Source: M3007 sp031398055 (lineage in GTDB: Bacteria > Bacteroidota > Bacteroidia > Chitinophagales > Saprospiraceae). Taken from it: a DNA stretch of 64,000 nucleotides. Of the stretch, positions 15,437 through 23,604 are shown one piece after another. The position numbers were made by a program, and so were the translations under genes. The notes beneath the pieces were generated by a model. The model made no database searches. It was not told the DNA's origin and worked only from the letters and a program-made list of their open reading frames with translations. Where the stretch lies: assembly GCA_031398055.1 (NCBI GenBank), contig JANNMS010000084.1:15210-79209 (forward strand). Direction: 5' to 3'. How positions within the stretch are numbered: the first letter of the stretch is position 1; each line of letters begins with the position of its first letter.

Positions 15437-16585
15437 ATGAACCCAGCCACACAATTTGATTGCATCGTCATCGGCGGCGGCATTTTCGGGTGCTACGCTG
15501 CCCTGTTTTTGGCCGGGCGCGGGCAAAAAGTGGCACTTTTGGAAAAAGAATCGCGCCTTTTTCAAAAAGCATCGCTCGTCAATCAGGCGCGTTTGCATTC
15601 CGGTTATCACTATCCGAGAAGCATCGCGACGGCTGCGATGTCGGATGAACACAAAACCCGGTTCACCGACGAGCACCGCGATTTTGTCAATTTTAGTTTT
15701 GAAAAATTTTACGCCGTCGAACGGTTCGGCTCGTTCACCGATGCCCGGCAGTTCGAGCGGTTTTGCGATTTTTTAAAAATAAAATGCGAGCGCGTTGCCG
15801 AGCATCCGCTTTTCAATTTTCAACGAATCGAGGCACTTTACAGAACCGAGGAATTTTCCTTCGACCCCGTTTTGCTCGGTCAATTTTACACACAACGTGT
15901 TGAAAATCATCCGAATATCGAAGTTTTTAAAAACATAAAACTGCTCGCCGCCGGGCAGTCCGGGAAAAATTGGGAACTTGAATTTGAGGTTTTTTCAAAT
16001 GTCCAAAGTCCAAAGTCCAAAGTCCAAAGTCCAATGGTCATCAACGCAACCTACGCCGCGACCAACGCCATCAACCGACTTTTCGGCCTGCGCGACCTCG
16101 AACTGACCCACGAAATCTCGGAAATCGCGTTCATTTCCGGCCAAAAATTTAAAGAAAAAGGCCTCACCGTGATGGATGGCGCGTTCGGAAGCATCATGCC
16201 GTACGGAAAATCGGGGCTGCTTTCGCTCAGTTCGGTGGCTTACACCCACCACAAAATCAGTTACGAAAACCTGCCGACTTTCAATTGCCAGCAACCCGAA
16301 ATTGACCCGCGATGCCGACCGACGGCTCCCGGAATTTGCACAATTTGCCCGCGCCGCCCCGTCGAAAATGCCCGAAAAATGCTCAGCCAAATGCAGCAAT
16401 ATTTTGCGGAAGATGTTGATTTTCAACACCTTTTCTCTTATTTCACGATAAAATCAAAGTTAAAAAGCAGTTACATTGACGACGGCAGGCCGACCGAAAT
16501 TTCGATGCTGCACGATACACCGAAATTTTACTGTTTGTTTGCGGGGAAGATTAACTCGATTTATGAGGTCGAGAAAATTGTCTGA
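15437..16585 (+). CDS. FAD-dependent oxidoreductase, DAO family
   Basis: A 382-aa protein with an N-terminal dinucleotide-binding fold (residues 9-38: CIVIGGGIFGCYAALFLAGRGQKVALLEKE) and the C-terminal substrate/FAD segment of D-amino-acid-oxidase-like enzymes (SYIDDGRPTEI, FYCLFAGKINSIYEVEKI). The substrate is unknown. The stretch FSNVQSPKSKVQSPKSKVQSP at about residues 187-200 is encoded by a heptamer tandem repeat (GTCCAAA) at 16001-16034, inserted without breaking the frame; it probably forms a surface loop. A Cys-rich stretch, CRPTAPGICTICPRR, follows at about 295-310. Divergent from the 129-aa unknown gene. Confidence 0.85.
   Translation: MNPATQFDCIVIGGGIFGCYAALFLAGRGQKVALLEKESRLFQKASLVNQARLHSGYHYPRSIATAAMSDEHKTRFTDEHRDFVNFSFEKFYAVERFGSFTDARQFERFCDFLKIKCERVAEHPLFNFQRIEALYRTEEFSFDPVLLGQFYTQRVENHPNIEVFKNIKLLAAGQSGKNWELEFEVFSNVQSPKSKVQSPMVINATYAATNAINRLFGLRDLELTHEISEIAFISGQKFKEKGLTVMDGAFGSIMPYGKSGLLSLSSVAYTHHKISYENLPTFNCQQPEIDPRCRPTAPGICTICPRRPVENARKMLSQMQQYFAEDVDFQHLFSYFTIKSKLKSSYIDDGRPTEISMLHDTPKFYCLFAGKINSIYEVEKIV
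16001..16034. repeat. Heptamer tandem repeat GTCCAAA inside the oxidoreductase gene
   Basis: About 4.9 copies of GTCCAAA, translated in frame as repeating VQSPKSK. One of several heptamer islands in this window (also 35221-35255, 41415-41547 and 51737-51773). Confidence 0.9.
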
Positions 16586-16619
16586 AAACGGCGTATTTTT
16601 GAGCAAAAATTTTCAAGTT

Positions 16620-17255
16620 ATGACTGCTGCTGCTGTTTCTGAACCCAAAACCACCACCTCGCCCATTTCCTCTCCTGCCGGAAATGCCGCTCCGCTTGAA
16701 AAAATTTCTTGGAAAAATTTTGAAAAAGAATACCTCACCCGCGAGGACGGTTTCAGGTATGAATGGTCGGATGGAAAAGTAATCAAAACGCCTCGTGCTA
16801 TGAACCAATATCAATATTTTATTCTCGACAACCTCACCGAACTTTTTACTCGATTGAGATTTGCGGGCAAAGTTTCTGGAAAAATGTATGCCGAAATCGA
16901 CACTTTTTTCCTCAAAAAACACCACCGCCGCCCCGACATGGCTTGGTTTTCAGACGAACAGGCAGCCCGAATGGCCTACCGTGAAAACCAGATTCCCAAA
17001 TTTGTCATCGAAATTGTGTCCGACCACGACAAAGTGGACGACCTGCTCGATAAATTGAAAGACTACAAAAATGCAAATGTGGAAGTGGTTTGGGTGATTT
17101 CCCCGGCGCGAAACCAAGTTTGGGTGCATTCCGAAAATTCGAGTTGGCACTGCTCCGGCGACCAAATTTGCTCCGCCGCGCCGGTTTTGCCAGAATTTCA
17201 AATCACTGCGGAAGAATTGTTTCGCAAACCAGCCAAACCGGAAACGGTGGGATGA
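16620..17255 (+). CDS. Uma2 family (DUF820-like) putative endonuclease
   Basis: A 211-aa PD-(D/E)xK-fold protein. The catalytic pattern is visible: RRPDMAWF (D106), FVIEIVSDHD (E131), and DKLKDYKNANVEVVWVI with a lysine at about 145. The start at 16620 is preferred over the upstream in-frame codon because the first 48 residues of the longer version overlap the oxidoreductase gene. The N-terminal 30 residues are low-complexity Ala/Ser/Pro. Uma2 proteins are common in cyanobacteria and Bacteroidota; their cellular role is not established. Two more lie at 36275 and 40080. It ends 4 bp from the convergent HNH pseudogene. Confidence 0.85.
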   Translation: MTAAAVSEPKTTTSPISSPAGNAAPLEKISWKNFEKEYLTREDGFRYEWSDGKVIKTPRAMNQYQYFILDNLTELFTRLRFAGKVSGKMYAEIDTFFLKKHHRRPDMAWFSDEQAARMAYRENQIPKFVIEIVSDHDKVDDLLDKLKDYKNANVEVVWVISPARNQVWVHSENSSWHCSGDQICSAAPVLPEFQITAEELFRKPAKPETVG

Positions 17256-17259
17256 ATTT

Positions 17260-17677
17260 TTAGGGAAACAAACCAAGCAAAATCAACTCCTTCCGAAATT
17301 CAATATCATAAGAATTATTGAAATCCAAAATCTTGATTGTTGCTCGTCCTATTTTTGTTTTGGGCAAAATCAGGCCATTTTCTACCTTAAAATGGGCAAA
17401 CCAATTATCAATTCGAGGGTTGAAAAAGCGGATAATTTGGTTTTTTTTGATTGACAAATTCCACCGTCCCAAAATCTGTTCCCTTGTTTCCATTGCAATA
17501 CCCACAGCAATTACAAAGATTGTCAGGGTGCGTCCGACCGCCATGTTTCAAAGCCACGATGTGGTCGCATTGAAATGAATATCCAGCAAATTTTTGTGGC
17601 ATCCGGCAATATTCGCAGCGAAAACCTGCGCGCATGACAACAAATTCGCGCAGCCGCTCAGGAATATACCGGCTCAT
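17260..17677 (-). pseudogene. HNH endonuclease gene frameshifted in an A8 tract
   Basis: The N-terminal part (17677-17408) reads MSRYIPERLREFVVMRAGFRCEYCRM, then the zinc/HNH core FQCDHIVALKHGG and NCCGYCNGNKGTDFGTVEF, and runs out of frame at LFQPSN. The C-terminal part (IIRFFNPRIDNWFAHFKVENG through ELILLGLFP) continues in another frame. Together they align with the intact 137-aa paralogue at 44065-44478. The frames join at a run of eight A on the minus strand (17448-17441); seven A would restore one frame. Either a real homopolymer frameshift or a sequencing error. The 86-aa partner gene upstream overlaps its start by 20 nt. Confidence 0.85.
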
Positions 17678-17918
17678 TTATTTGTAATTTATAGGCATGT
17701 ACTTTGGCAAGTCGAATTATCCTTTCCATCGTCATAATATGTTCAAACTCAACTTTTTGCACCTTGTTGAGACCTTTATTCCTTTTGATTTCCACCAAAA
17801 AATCAAACCGCTCTTGTTGATTTTGCGAAGGGTGATAAGCCATGACTTTTTCCGGCGAAAGGCTCGCCAGAAACTCTGCAAATTCTTGATAAATCGAAAT
17901 GCCCGTTTGAACTTCCAT
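17658..17918 (-). CDS. Small helical partner protein of the HNH endonuclease, copy 1
   Basis: An 86-aa protein: MEVQTGISIYQEFAEFLASLSPEKVMAYHPSQ, a charged middle, and EFEHIMTMERIIRLAKVHAYKL. It is paralogous to the 84-aa protein at 43814-44068, sharing the (D/E)FA(D/E)F(L/I)A(S/A)LSPEK start and the RL(A)K-rich helix near the end. The start at 17918 matches that paralogue; the longer in-frame extension does not. It overlaps the HNH gene start. Similar pairs of a SPEK...HLVRLAKARA small protein and an HNH nuclease occur in cyanobacteria and Bacteroidota as far as I recall, but no function is known to me. An antitoxin-like or accessory role is speculation. Confidence 0.8.
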   Translation of the reverse strand: MEVQTGISIYQEFAEFLASLSPEKVMAYHPSQNQQERFDFLVEIKRNKGLNKVQKVEFEHIMTMERIIRLAKVHAYKLQINEPVYS

Positions 17919-17973
17919 AATTCTATTCTTTCCACAAAAGAACGTCTTTTTTAAGTTTTTTGCAGCAAAAATA

Positions 17974-19650
17974 TCAAAACAACCCCACCACTTTCCCATC
18001 TTTATCAATATCAATTTTCATTGCCGAAGGCTCTTTCGGCAGGCCGGGCATCGTCATAATTTCACCACAAATCATCACGACAAATTCCGCCCCGGCAGCC
18101 AATCGAACTTCCCGGACGTTCAAAACATGACCAGTCGGCGCGCCCCGTAATTTTGGATTGGACGAAAACGAATACTGCGTTTTTGCCACGCAAATCGGAA
18201 AATGCCCGCAGCCCATCGCCTCGATTTTTTTGATTTCTGCCAGCACATTTGCCTCGGCCACGATGTCCGAAGCGCCGTAAATTTTGGTAGCGACGGCGCG
18301 CATTTTTTCCCAAATCGGCAGGTCGTCCGGGTAGACAAATTGAAAGGTAGTCGTTTGATTTTCAGTGATTTGCACTATTTTTTTGGCCAAATCTTCCGCG
18401 CCCGCGCCGCCCGCTGCCCAATGTTTGCAAATCGAAACGGGCACGCCGCGCGACTCCAATTTTTCCTGCAACCACGAAATTTCCGCCTCGGAATCGTGGT
18501 AAAAATGGTTGACCGCGACGATACACGGCAGCCCGAAATTTTTCTGCACATTTTCGATGTGCCTCGCTAAATTGGGAAAACCGAGTTCGAGCGCGACCAA
18601 ATTTTCGGTTTTCACATCTTTTACTTCGATGCCGCCGTGATATTTCAGGGCTTTTATCGTGGCGACGATGACGACTGCGTCGGGACGCAAACCAGATTTT
18701 CTACATTTAATATCGACAAATTTTTCCGCGCCGAGGTCTGCACCAAAACCGGCCTCGGTCACGACGAAATCTGCCAATTTCAGGGCGTTTTTCGTGGCCA
18801 TCACCGAATTGCAGCCGTGCGCGATGTTGGCAAACGGGCCGCCATGAATGAACGCCGGGGTGTGTTCGAGCGTCTGCACAATGTTTGGTTTGATGGCTTC
18901 TTTCAACAAAACGGTCATCGCGCCATGCGCATCGAGGTCGCGGGCACGGACGGGTTCGCGTTTTGTGTTGAAACCGAGGACGATATTTCCGAGCCGATTT
19001 TTCAAATCTTCGAGCGAGGTGGCGAGGCACAAAATCGCCATGACCTCCGATGCCACGACGATATCAAAGCCATCCTCGCGCGGAAAACCATTGCCGACAC
19101 CGCCGAGCGAAACCACCGTTTTTCGCAAAGCGCGGTCGTTCATGTCCATCACGCGCCGCCAAGTGATTCGGCGGACGTCAATTTGCAGTTCATTTCCATG
19201 GTGAATGTGGTTGTCAATCAGTGCGGATAGCAGGTTATTTGCCAAACCGATGGCATTAAAATCGCCGGTAAAATGCAAATTGATGTCCTCCATCGGCACA
19301 ACTTGTGAAAAACCTCCGCCCGCCGCGCCCCCTTTCATCCCAAAAACAGGCCCCAAACTGGGTTCGCGCAGGCAAATAATCGTCTTTTTTCCAATCCTTT
19401 TCAGCGCGTCGCCGAGGCCGACGACGGTCGTGGTTTTGCCCTCGCCTGCCGGAGTCGGCGAAATGGCCGTGACTAAAATCAGTTTGGAATTTGGATTTTC
19501 CGGCTGTTTTTCGAGCCAATTCGGGTCAATTTTCGCTTTAAAATGACCGAATGGTTCGAGCGCGTTTTCGGGGATGCCGAGTTGTTTTTTGGCGAGCGGG
19601 AGGATTTTTTCGAGTTTGGCTTTTTGGGCAATTTCGATGTCGGAAAGCAT
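17974..19650 (-). CDS. fhs: Formate-tetrahydrofolate ligase
   Basis: A 558-aa ATP-dependent enzyme that makes 10-formyl-THF from formate and THF in one-carbon metabolism. The P-loop PTPAGEGKTTT lies at residues 65-75. Family segments include SLGPVFGMKGGAAGGGFSQVVPMEDINLHFTGD, ALRKTVVSLGG, ERGYPM-type regions absent from other ligases, and TEAGFGADLGAEKF. The C-terminus PGLPKEPSAMKIDID is typical. The start at 19650 (MLSDIEIAQ) gives the usual family length; the in-frame extension to 19767 translates an intergenic repeat. A TACTTTTA box at 19781-19774 is a weak promoter candidate. Confidence 0.96.
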   Translation of the reverse strand: MLSDIEIAQKAKLEKILPLAKKQLGIPENALEPFGHFKAKIDPNWLEKQPENPNSKLILVTAISPTPAGEGKTTTVVGLGDALKRIGKKTIICLREPSLGPVFGMKGGAAGGGFSQVVPMEDINLHFTGDFNAIGLANNLLSALIDNHIHHGNELQIDVRRITWRRVMDMNDRALRKTVVSLGGVGNGFPREDGFDIVVASEVMAILCLATSLEDLKNRLGNIVLGFNTKREPVRARDLDAHGAMTVLLKEAIKPNIVQTLEHTPAFIHGGPFANIAHGCNSVMATKNALKLADFVVTEAGFGADLGAEKFVDIKCRKSGLRPDAVVIVATIKALKYHGGIEVKDVKTENLVALELGFPNLARHIENVQKNFGLPCIVAVNHFYHDSEAEISWLQEKLESRGVPVSICKHWAAGGAGAEDLAKKIVQITENQTTTFQFVYPDDLPIWEKMRAVATKIYGASDIVAEANVLAEIKKIEAMGCGHFPICVAKTQYSFSSNPKLRGAPTGHVLNVREVRLAAGAEFVVMICGEIMTMPGLPKEPSAMKIDIDKDGKVVGLF

Positions 19651-19655
19651 AAGTT

Positions 19656-19690
19656 GATTTACGATTTTGGATTTACGATGTACGATTTTT
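19656..19690. repeat. TTTACGATTTT repeat, family C
   Basis: Tandem words TTTACGATTTTGGATTTACGA then TGTACGATTTTT, directly upstream of fhs. The inverse-oriented partner is at 19884-19920, and further members lie at 33181-33249 and 43707-43780. Confidence 0.8.
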
Positions 19691-19883
19691 TTAGGAGGAG
19701 GCACCATTTTGATTTTGGTAAAACATTTTTGAAGCCTCGTTGATTTAAATGAAAATGGGGCAATCACAGGGCGTAAAAGTAGCAGCGACCAATGAATTTC
19801 TTAATGTAGTTCAATGCTTTTCGCTGTTCGCCATCCCCAACTTTGTGTCGTAAAAAATTAAAACAATGGACACCGCAGGCGTG

Positions 19884-19920
19884 AAAAATCGTCCATCGTA
19901 AATCTAAAATCGTAAATTTT
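19884..19920. repeat. AAAATCGTAAAT repeat, family C, inverse orientation
   Basis: AAAAATCGTCCATCGTAAAT followed by CTAAAATCGTAAATTTT, just before the pirin start codon. It is complementary to the copy at 19656-19690, so the two bracket the fhs/pirin divergent promoter region. Confidence 0.8.
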
Positions 19921-19924
19921 CAAC

Positions 19925-20806
19925 ATGGAACGAAAGGAATTTTTGAAAAAAACATTGCTCGGCACGGGCATTTTGGCCGCCACAAAATCGCTCGGCAGCG
20001 TCGTCAAAAATGAAATTGACGAACTCCGACCCCTCGAAATTGTCGGTTTTAATCACATTCCCAATCCAAATTCTTTAAAAATGGAAAATACCGTTTTGCA
20101 CCGCGCCGCGACGCGCGGCCATGCCGACCACGGTTGGCTCAATTCGCACCACAGTTTCAGTTTCGCCAATTATTACAACCCCGACCGGATGCATTTTGGC
20201 GTGCTGCGGGTCTTGAACGACGACACGGTTGCCGCCGGGCAGGGCTTCGGAAAGCACCCGCACGACAACATGGAAATCATCAGCATCCCGCTCGAAGGCG
20301 ACCTCGAACACAAGGACAGCATGGGAAATACGACGGTTATCCGGCACGGCGACGTGCAGGTGATGTCGGCAGGGACGGGCATTTTTCATTCAGAATACAA
20401 CAAAAATGCCACCGAACAGGTCAAATTTTTGCAGATTTGGGTGTTCCCAAACAAAAAAGGCGTGACCCCGAGGTACGACCAAATCACGTTGGATTCGTCC
20501 GACCGGCACAACCGTTTTCAACAAATCCTTTCGCCAAATTCGGATGACGCAGGCGTCTGGATTCATCAAAATGCGTGGTTTCACCTCGGCCGTTTCGATG
20601 CCAATTTTTCAACGGAATACAATTTGAAAAGTCCAAAAACCAACGGCGTTTATGCTTTTGTCTTGGCCGGAAAAGTGAAAATCGGACAACAGGAACTCGA
20701 ACCGCGCGATGGTTTTGGGATTTGGGACACCGAAAAAATCATGGTTGAGGCACTTTCAAACGACGCAGAAATCTTGTTGATGGAAGTGCCGATGACAATT
20801 GGATGA
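19925..20806 (+). CDS. Pirin family protein with N-terminal leader
   Basis: A 293-aa bicupin. The pirin metal site is visible: GKHPHDNMEI supplies two histidines, and IFHSEYN supplies the third His and a Glu. The core starts at VLHRAATRGHADHGWLNSHHSFSFANYYNP. The first 27 residues (MERKEFLKKTLLGTGILAATKS) look like an export leader with a twin-basic RK-x-F-L-K motif, possibly Tat-type. This is unusual, since pirins are normally cytoplasmic or nuclear. Pirins act as iron-dependent regulators or quercetinases. It is followed by YceI and a Crp-family gene, an assemblage seen around pirin genes. Confidence 0.9.
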   Translation: MERKEFLKKTLLGTGILAATKSLGSVVKNEIDELRPLEIVGFNHIPNPNSLKMENTVLHRAATRGHADHGWLNSHHSFSFANYYNPDRMHFGVLRVLNDDTVAAGQGFGKHPHDNMEIISIPLEGDLEHKDSMGNTTVIRHGDVQVMSAGTGIFHSEYNKNATEQVKFLQIWVFPNKKGVTPRYDQITLDSSDRHNRFQQILSPNSDDAGVWIHQNAWFHLGRFDANFSTEYNLKSPKTNGVYAFVLAGKVKIGQQELEPRDGFGIWDTEKIMVEALSNDAEILLMEVPMTIG

Positions 20807-20840
20807 TTAGTTATTGGTTAATTAGTTATCAGTTATTAGT
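20807..20840. repeat. Degenerate ATTAGTTATTGGTTA-type tandem repeat
   Basis: TTAGTTATTGGTTAATTAGT then TATCAGTTATTAG begins directly after the pirin stop codon. It has the same short-period character as the heptamer islands elsewhere in this window. Confidence 0.6.
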
Positions 20841-20884
20841 CAAAAATCTCAATAAAAAATTTCATAAAAATTAAATTTAAAAAA

Positions 20885-21415
20885 ATGAACTGGACTTTCG
20901 ATGCCGCGCACAGCGAACTGAATTTTAAAGTAAAACACATGATGATTGCCAACGTTTCGGGCAGTTTTGGCACTTTTGATGTGCAGGCCACGTCGGACGG
21001 GGCGAATTTTGAAAACCCAAAAATCGAGTTTACCGCCGAAACGGCAAGCATTTCGACTGGCAACGAACAGCGCGACGGACACCTCCGCAGCGGCGATTTT
21101 TTCGATGCCGAGACATTTCCGCAACTCAAATTCAAATCAACTTCTTGGGAAAAAGACGACGACGACGAATTCGAATTGCACGGCGATTTGACTATCCGCG
21201 ACGTGACTTTGCCCGTCAAATTGGAAGTCGAATTTGGCGGCGTGGGCAAAGACCCCTGGGGCCAGACGAAAGCCGGTTTTTCGGTGAAAGGCAAAATCAA
21301 CCGCAAGGATTTTGGTTTGAACTGGAATTCCGCGCTCGAAGCAGGCGGTGTTTTGGTGGGCGAGGACGTCAAAATTTCGGCTGAAATCCAGTTGATTCAG
21401 CAGGCTGCGGCTTGA
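20885..21415 (+). CDS. YceI family protein, cytoplasmic form
   Basis: A 176-aa lipocalin-like protein: WTFDAAHSELNFKVKHMMIANVSGSFGTFD start, TASISTGNEQRDGHLRSGDFFDAETFPQLKFKSTS centre, and GDLTIRDVTLPVKLEVEFGG. These are signature YceI segments. No signal peptide is present, unlike E. coli YceI, so it stays in the cytoplasm. YceI proteins bind isoprenoid-type lipids such as polyprenols. The gene follows the pirin gene by 78 bp and precedes a Crp-family gene, which may regulate it. Confidence 0.93.
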   Translation: MNWTFDAAHSELNFKVKHMMIANVSGSFGTFDVQATSDGANFENPKIEFTAETASISTGNEQRDGHLRSGDFFDAETFPQLKFKSTSWEKDDDDEFELHGDLTIRDVTLPVKLEVEFGGVGKDPWGQTKAGFSVKGKINRKDFGLNWNSALEAGGVLVGEDVKISAEIQLIQQAAA

Positions 21416-21438
21416 TTTTTTTCAAAAAATAAGGGTGT

Positions 21439-21476
21439 AAAAAATGGTCGGACGGCAGCGTCCGACCATTTTTTTT
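21439..21476 (+). terminator. Intrinsic terminator after YceI
   Basis: A 16-bp perfect stem, AAAAAATGGTCGGACG (21439-21454) with CGTCCGACCATTTTTT (21459-21474), GCAG loop, then T2. Confidence 0.9.
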
Positions 21477-21504
21477 GAAATTTGCGGTCAAATGAAATTG
21501 AAAA

Positions 21505-22086
21505 ATGTTTGACCAAATTGACAAATACGTTGCCCGCTGCATTCACCTCAACGAGGCGGAATCGGAATTTTTCCACTCGGTTTTGCAGCCAAAAAATTTA
21601 AAAAAGAAAACCTTTTTGCTGCACGAAAACGAGGTCTGCCAATTTGAAACCTACATTATAAAAGGTTGTATCCGAACGTTTTACGTCAATGAAAACGGGT
21701 TCGAGGTCAATTTGCAATTTGCCATCGAAGATTGGTGGGTGGGCGATGTGGCCAGTTTTTCGGAAGGAAAACCGAGCCGGATGTTTATCCAAACGATGGA
21801 AGATTGCGAGGTTTTGATGATTGGCCGGGAGCAAAAAGAGGCACTTTTTCAGCGCGTCCCGAAGTTCGAGCGGCTGTTCCGGTTGATTATCCAGCGGAAT
21901 TTGGCGGCCCTGCAAAACCGTTTTTTCTCCACCGTTTCGCAACCTGCGGAAGTTCGATATCTTGAATTTTTGGAAAAATACCCGACCATCCCGCAGCGGA
22001 TTCCGCAACATTATATCGCGTCTTTTTTGGGGATTTCGCCGGAGTTTTTGAGTAAAATCAGGGCAAAATTGAACCGGAAAAAATAA
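21505..22086 (+). CDS. Crp/Fnr family transcriptional regulator
   Basis: A 193-aa regulator with an N-terminal cyclic-nucleotide-binding-type beta-roll (residues about 20-110: KKTFLLHENEVCQFETYIIKGCIRTFYVNENGFEVNLQF). The long helix KFERLFRLIIQRNLAALQNR follows, then a C-terminal helix-turn-helix (QRIPQHYIASFLGISPEFLSKIRAKLNRKK). The classical cAMP-phosphate Arg/Ser pocket is not evident, and this subfamily in Bacteroidota often lacks a known effector. It lies downstream of the pirin and YceI genes and may control them; this is inferred from position. Confidence 0.92.
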   Translation: MFDQIDKYVARCIHLNEAESEFFHSVLQPKNLKKKTFLLHENEVCQFETYIIKGCIRTFYVNENGFEVNLQFAIEDWWVGDVASFSEGKPSRMFIQTMEDCEVLMIGREQKEALFQRVPKFERLFRLIIQRNLAALQNRFFSTVSQPAEVRYLEFLEKYPTIPQRIPQHYIASFLGISPEFLSKIRAKLNRKK

Positions 22087-22107
22087 ATTAATTGGTTGAA
22101 TTGGGGA

Positions 22108-22797
22108 TCATTCCAGCCGGTCGAAGACCCAAATTGTATTTGCATCCATTTGAAAACCGATGACTCCGAAGCCTTTTTGGAAATAAACGCCTTTTTCGGC
22201 TACTGCATTGACATCCTTCAAAAATTCCACATTTTGAAAAGTTTTACCTTGCAAAATAACTGTTTTTGAAAAATCGCCCACCGAAAAATAGGTCATATTT
22301 AATGTTCCGGGTTTCACGTTTTTTGCATCGGCCAAAAAGCGGCCACCACCATTTAATATTTCGTTCGCATAAAACAAACTGAAATTGATGTCAAAATTAT
22401 CATAAGGCCTGCTCTCCGACTCATATTCCCATACAGAACCTGCGAACCATCTATAATCTAAGGTTCCAATGAACGGAGCCTGCGTTTTGAACCGATGATT
22501 AATGTTATTCGATTCAAAATATTCACAACGGGTGCCAACATCCAATTTGACAAATTCCTCATTCTCTTCTTCAAAAATGAAAGATATTTCGACTCCCTGA
22601 GCATTTTTGAAAATCAATTTTTGCCCAATTTTTAGCGATTCGACCATCGCCAAGGATTTTCCACTGATTTTTGATTCCCCTACCCGAACCTCTGTCGAGC
22701 ATGGGCTTGCCTCGGGAAATACAGAAAGTGCTTCTTTCAAGCATGAAGTGAACGCAAAAACAAAAAAGGAAGCAGTAAAAATCAAAATCTTTTTCAT
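22108..22797 (-). CDS. Putative lipoprotein of unknown function
   Basis: A 229-aa protein with a lipoprotein signal (MKKILIFTASFFVFAFTSC, lipobox FTSC). The rest is beta-rich with no motif I recognise (GESKISGKSLAMVESLKIGQKLIF, TLDYRWFAGSVWEYES). It ends GFQMDANTIWVFDRLE. The start at 22797 is preferred because the upstream in-frame extension translates an 11-bp tandem repeat. Likely attached to the outer membrane. Stand-alone gene. Confidence 0.75.
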   Translation of the reverse strand: MKKILIFTASFFVFAFTSCLKEALSVFPEASPCSTEVRVGESKISGKSLAMVESLKIGQKLIFKNAQGVEISFIFEEENEEFVKLDVGTRCEYFESNNINHRFKTQAPFIGTLDYRWFAGSVWEYESESRPYDNFDINFSLFYANEILNGGGRFLADAKNVKPGTLNMTYFSVGDFSKTVILQGKTFQNVEFLKDVNAVAEKGVYFQKGFGVIGFQMDANTIWVFDRLE

Positions 22798-22810
22798 CGT
22801 TGAAATTTTA

Positions 22811-22843
22811 TGTGTGATTGATGTGTGATTGATGTGTGATTGA
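22811..22843. repeat. Three tandem copies of an 11-bp repeat
   Basis: TGTGTGATTGA repeated exactly three times upstream of the lipoprotein gene, 14 bp from its start codon, where it could alter its leader or promoter. Confidence 0.9.
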
Positions 22844-23000
22844 TAGGACAAAAATGTGGCCTTTCAAAATCCGCTTTAAATTGAATTTCAATCCTGACAA
22901 AATTGTTTTTCTTCAATATCAATAATGACTGTGCGAATTGTGCATTTTCGAGGTCAAAAGCATCCACAAATTGTGTGAATCGGTTTTTGAAAATGCGGGC

Positions 23001-23008
23001 TACTTTTG
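23001..23008 (+). promoter_or_regulatory. Candidate -7 box TACTTTTG for the second ECF sigma gene
   Basis: An exact match to the Bacteroidota TAnnTTTG element, 23 bp before the start codon at 23032. No TTTG at the expected -33 distance is obvious. Confidence 0.4.
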
Positions 23009-23031
23009 CCACTGATTTTTTTCAAAAACCA

Positions 23032-23604
23032 ATGCTCAAATTTTTCCGAACATCTCGACCCGACGCGCAAACCGATGAACAATTGCTCGCGGCCTACCTA
23101 AAAAGTGGCGACCAACGGCATTTGGGCATTTTGTACGAGCGGTACATGCCGATGGTTTATGGGGTTTGTTTGAAAATTTTCAAGGATGTGGGCAAATCTG
23201 AGGACGCGGTGATGGCCATTTTTGAGGAGTTGACGCGAAAAGTGCGCGAGCATCAAATCGAAAGTTTTCGCGGTTGGTTGTACGTTTTGGCCAGAAATCA
23301 TTGCCTGATGGAATGGCGGAAAAAGCAACGCCGACCGACCGACCACCTCGCGCCCGAAGAAATGGCACGGTTCGACAACCCCGAAACTGACCCAGAATTT
23401 GAACTTCCGACTGACCGACCCGCACTCGAAAAATGTTTGGAAAAATTAAATGACCAACAAAAAACCTGCGTTTCTATGTTTTATTACGATGATTTTTCGT
23501 ACAAAGAAATTTCTGAAAAATTGTCGCTCGACCTCGGAATGGTTCGTTCTTTTATCCAAAATGGAAAACGCAACCTGAAAATTTGTCTCGAAAGTTTAAA
23601 ATGA
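23032..23604 (+). CDS. ECF-type RNA polymerase sigma factor, second copy
   Basis: A 190-aa sigma-70 protein. Region 2: LLAAYLKSGDQRHLGILYERYMPMVYGVCLKIFKDVGKSEDAVMAIFEEL, then FRGWLYVLARNHCLMEWRKKQRR. Region 4: KLNDQQKTCVSMFYYDDFSYKEISEKLSLDLGMVRSFIQNGKRNLK. The start at 23032 is preferred because it follows a TAnnTTTG box and begins the family-like sequence; upstream in-frame starts (22903, 22993) would include the box. Its stop overlaps the start of the anti-sigma-like gene by 4 nt (ATGA), showing tight translational coupling. Confidence 0.92.
   Translation: MLKFFRTSRPDAQTDEQLLAAYLKSGDQRHLGILYERYMPMVYGVCLKIFKDVGKSEDAVMAIFEELTRKVREHQIESFRGWLYVLARNHCLMEWRKKQRRPTDHLAPEEMARFDNPETDPEFELPTDRPALEKCLEKLNDQQKTCVSMFYYDDFSYKEISEKLSLDLGMVRSFIQNGKRNLKICLESLK

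Noticed and set aside
17974..19767. Longer start for formate-THF ligase at 19767
   Set aside because: The extra 39 residues translate an intergenic TTTACGATTTT repeat; the 558-aa form has the usual family length.
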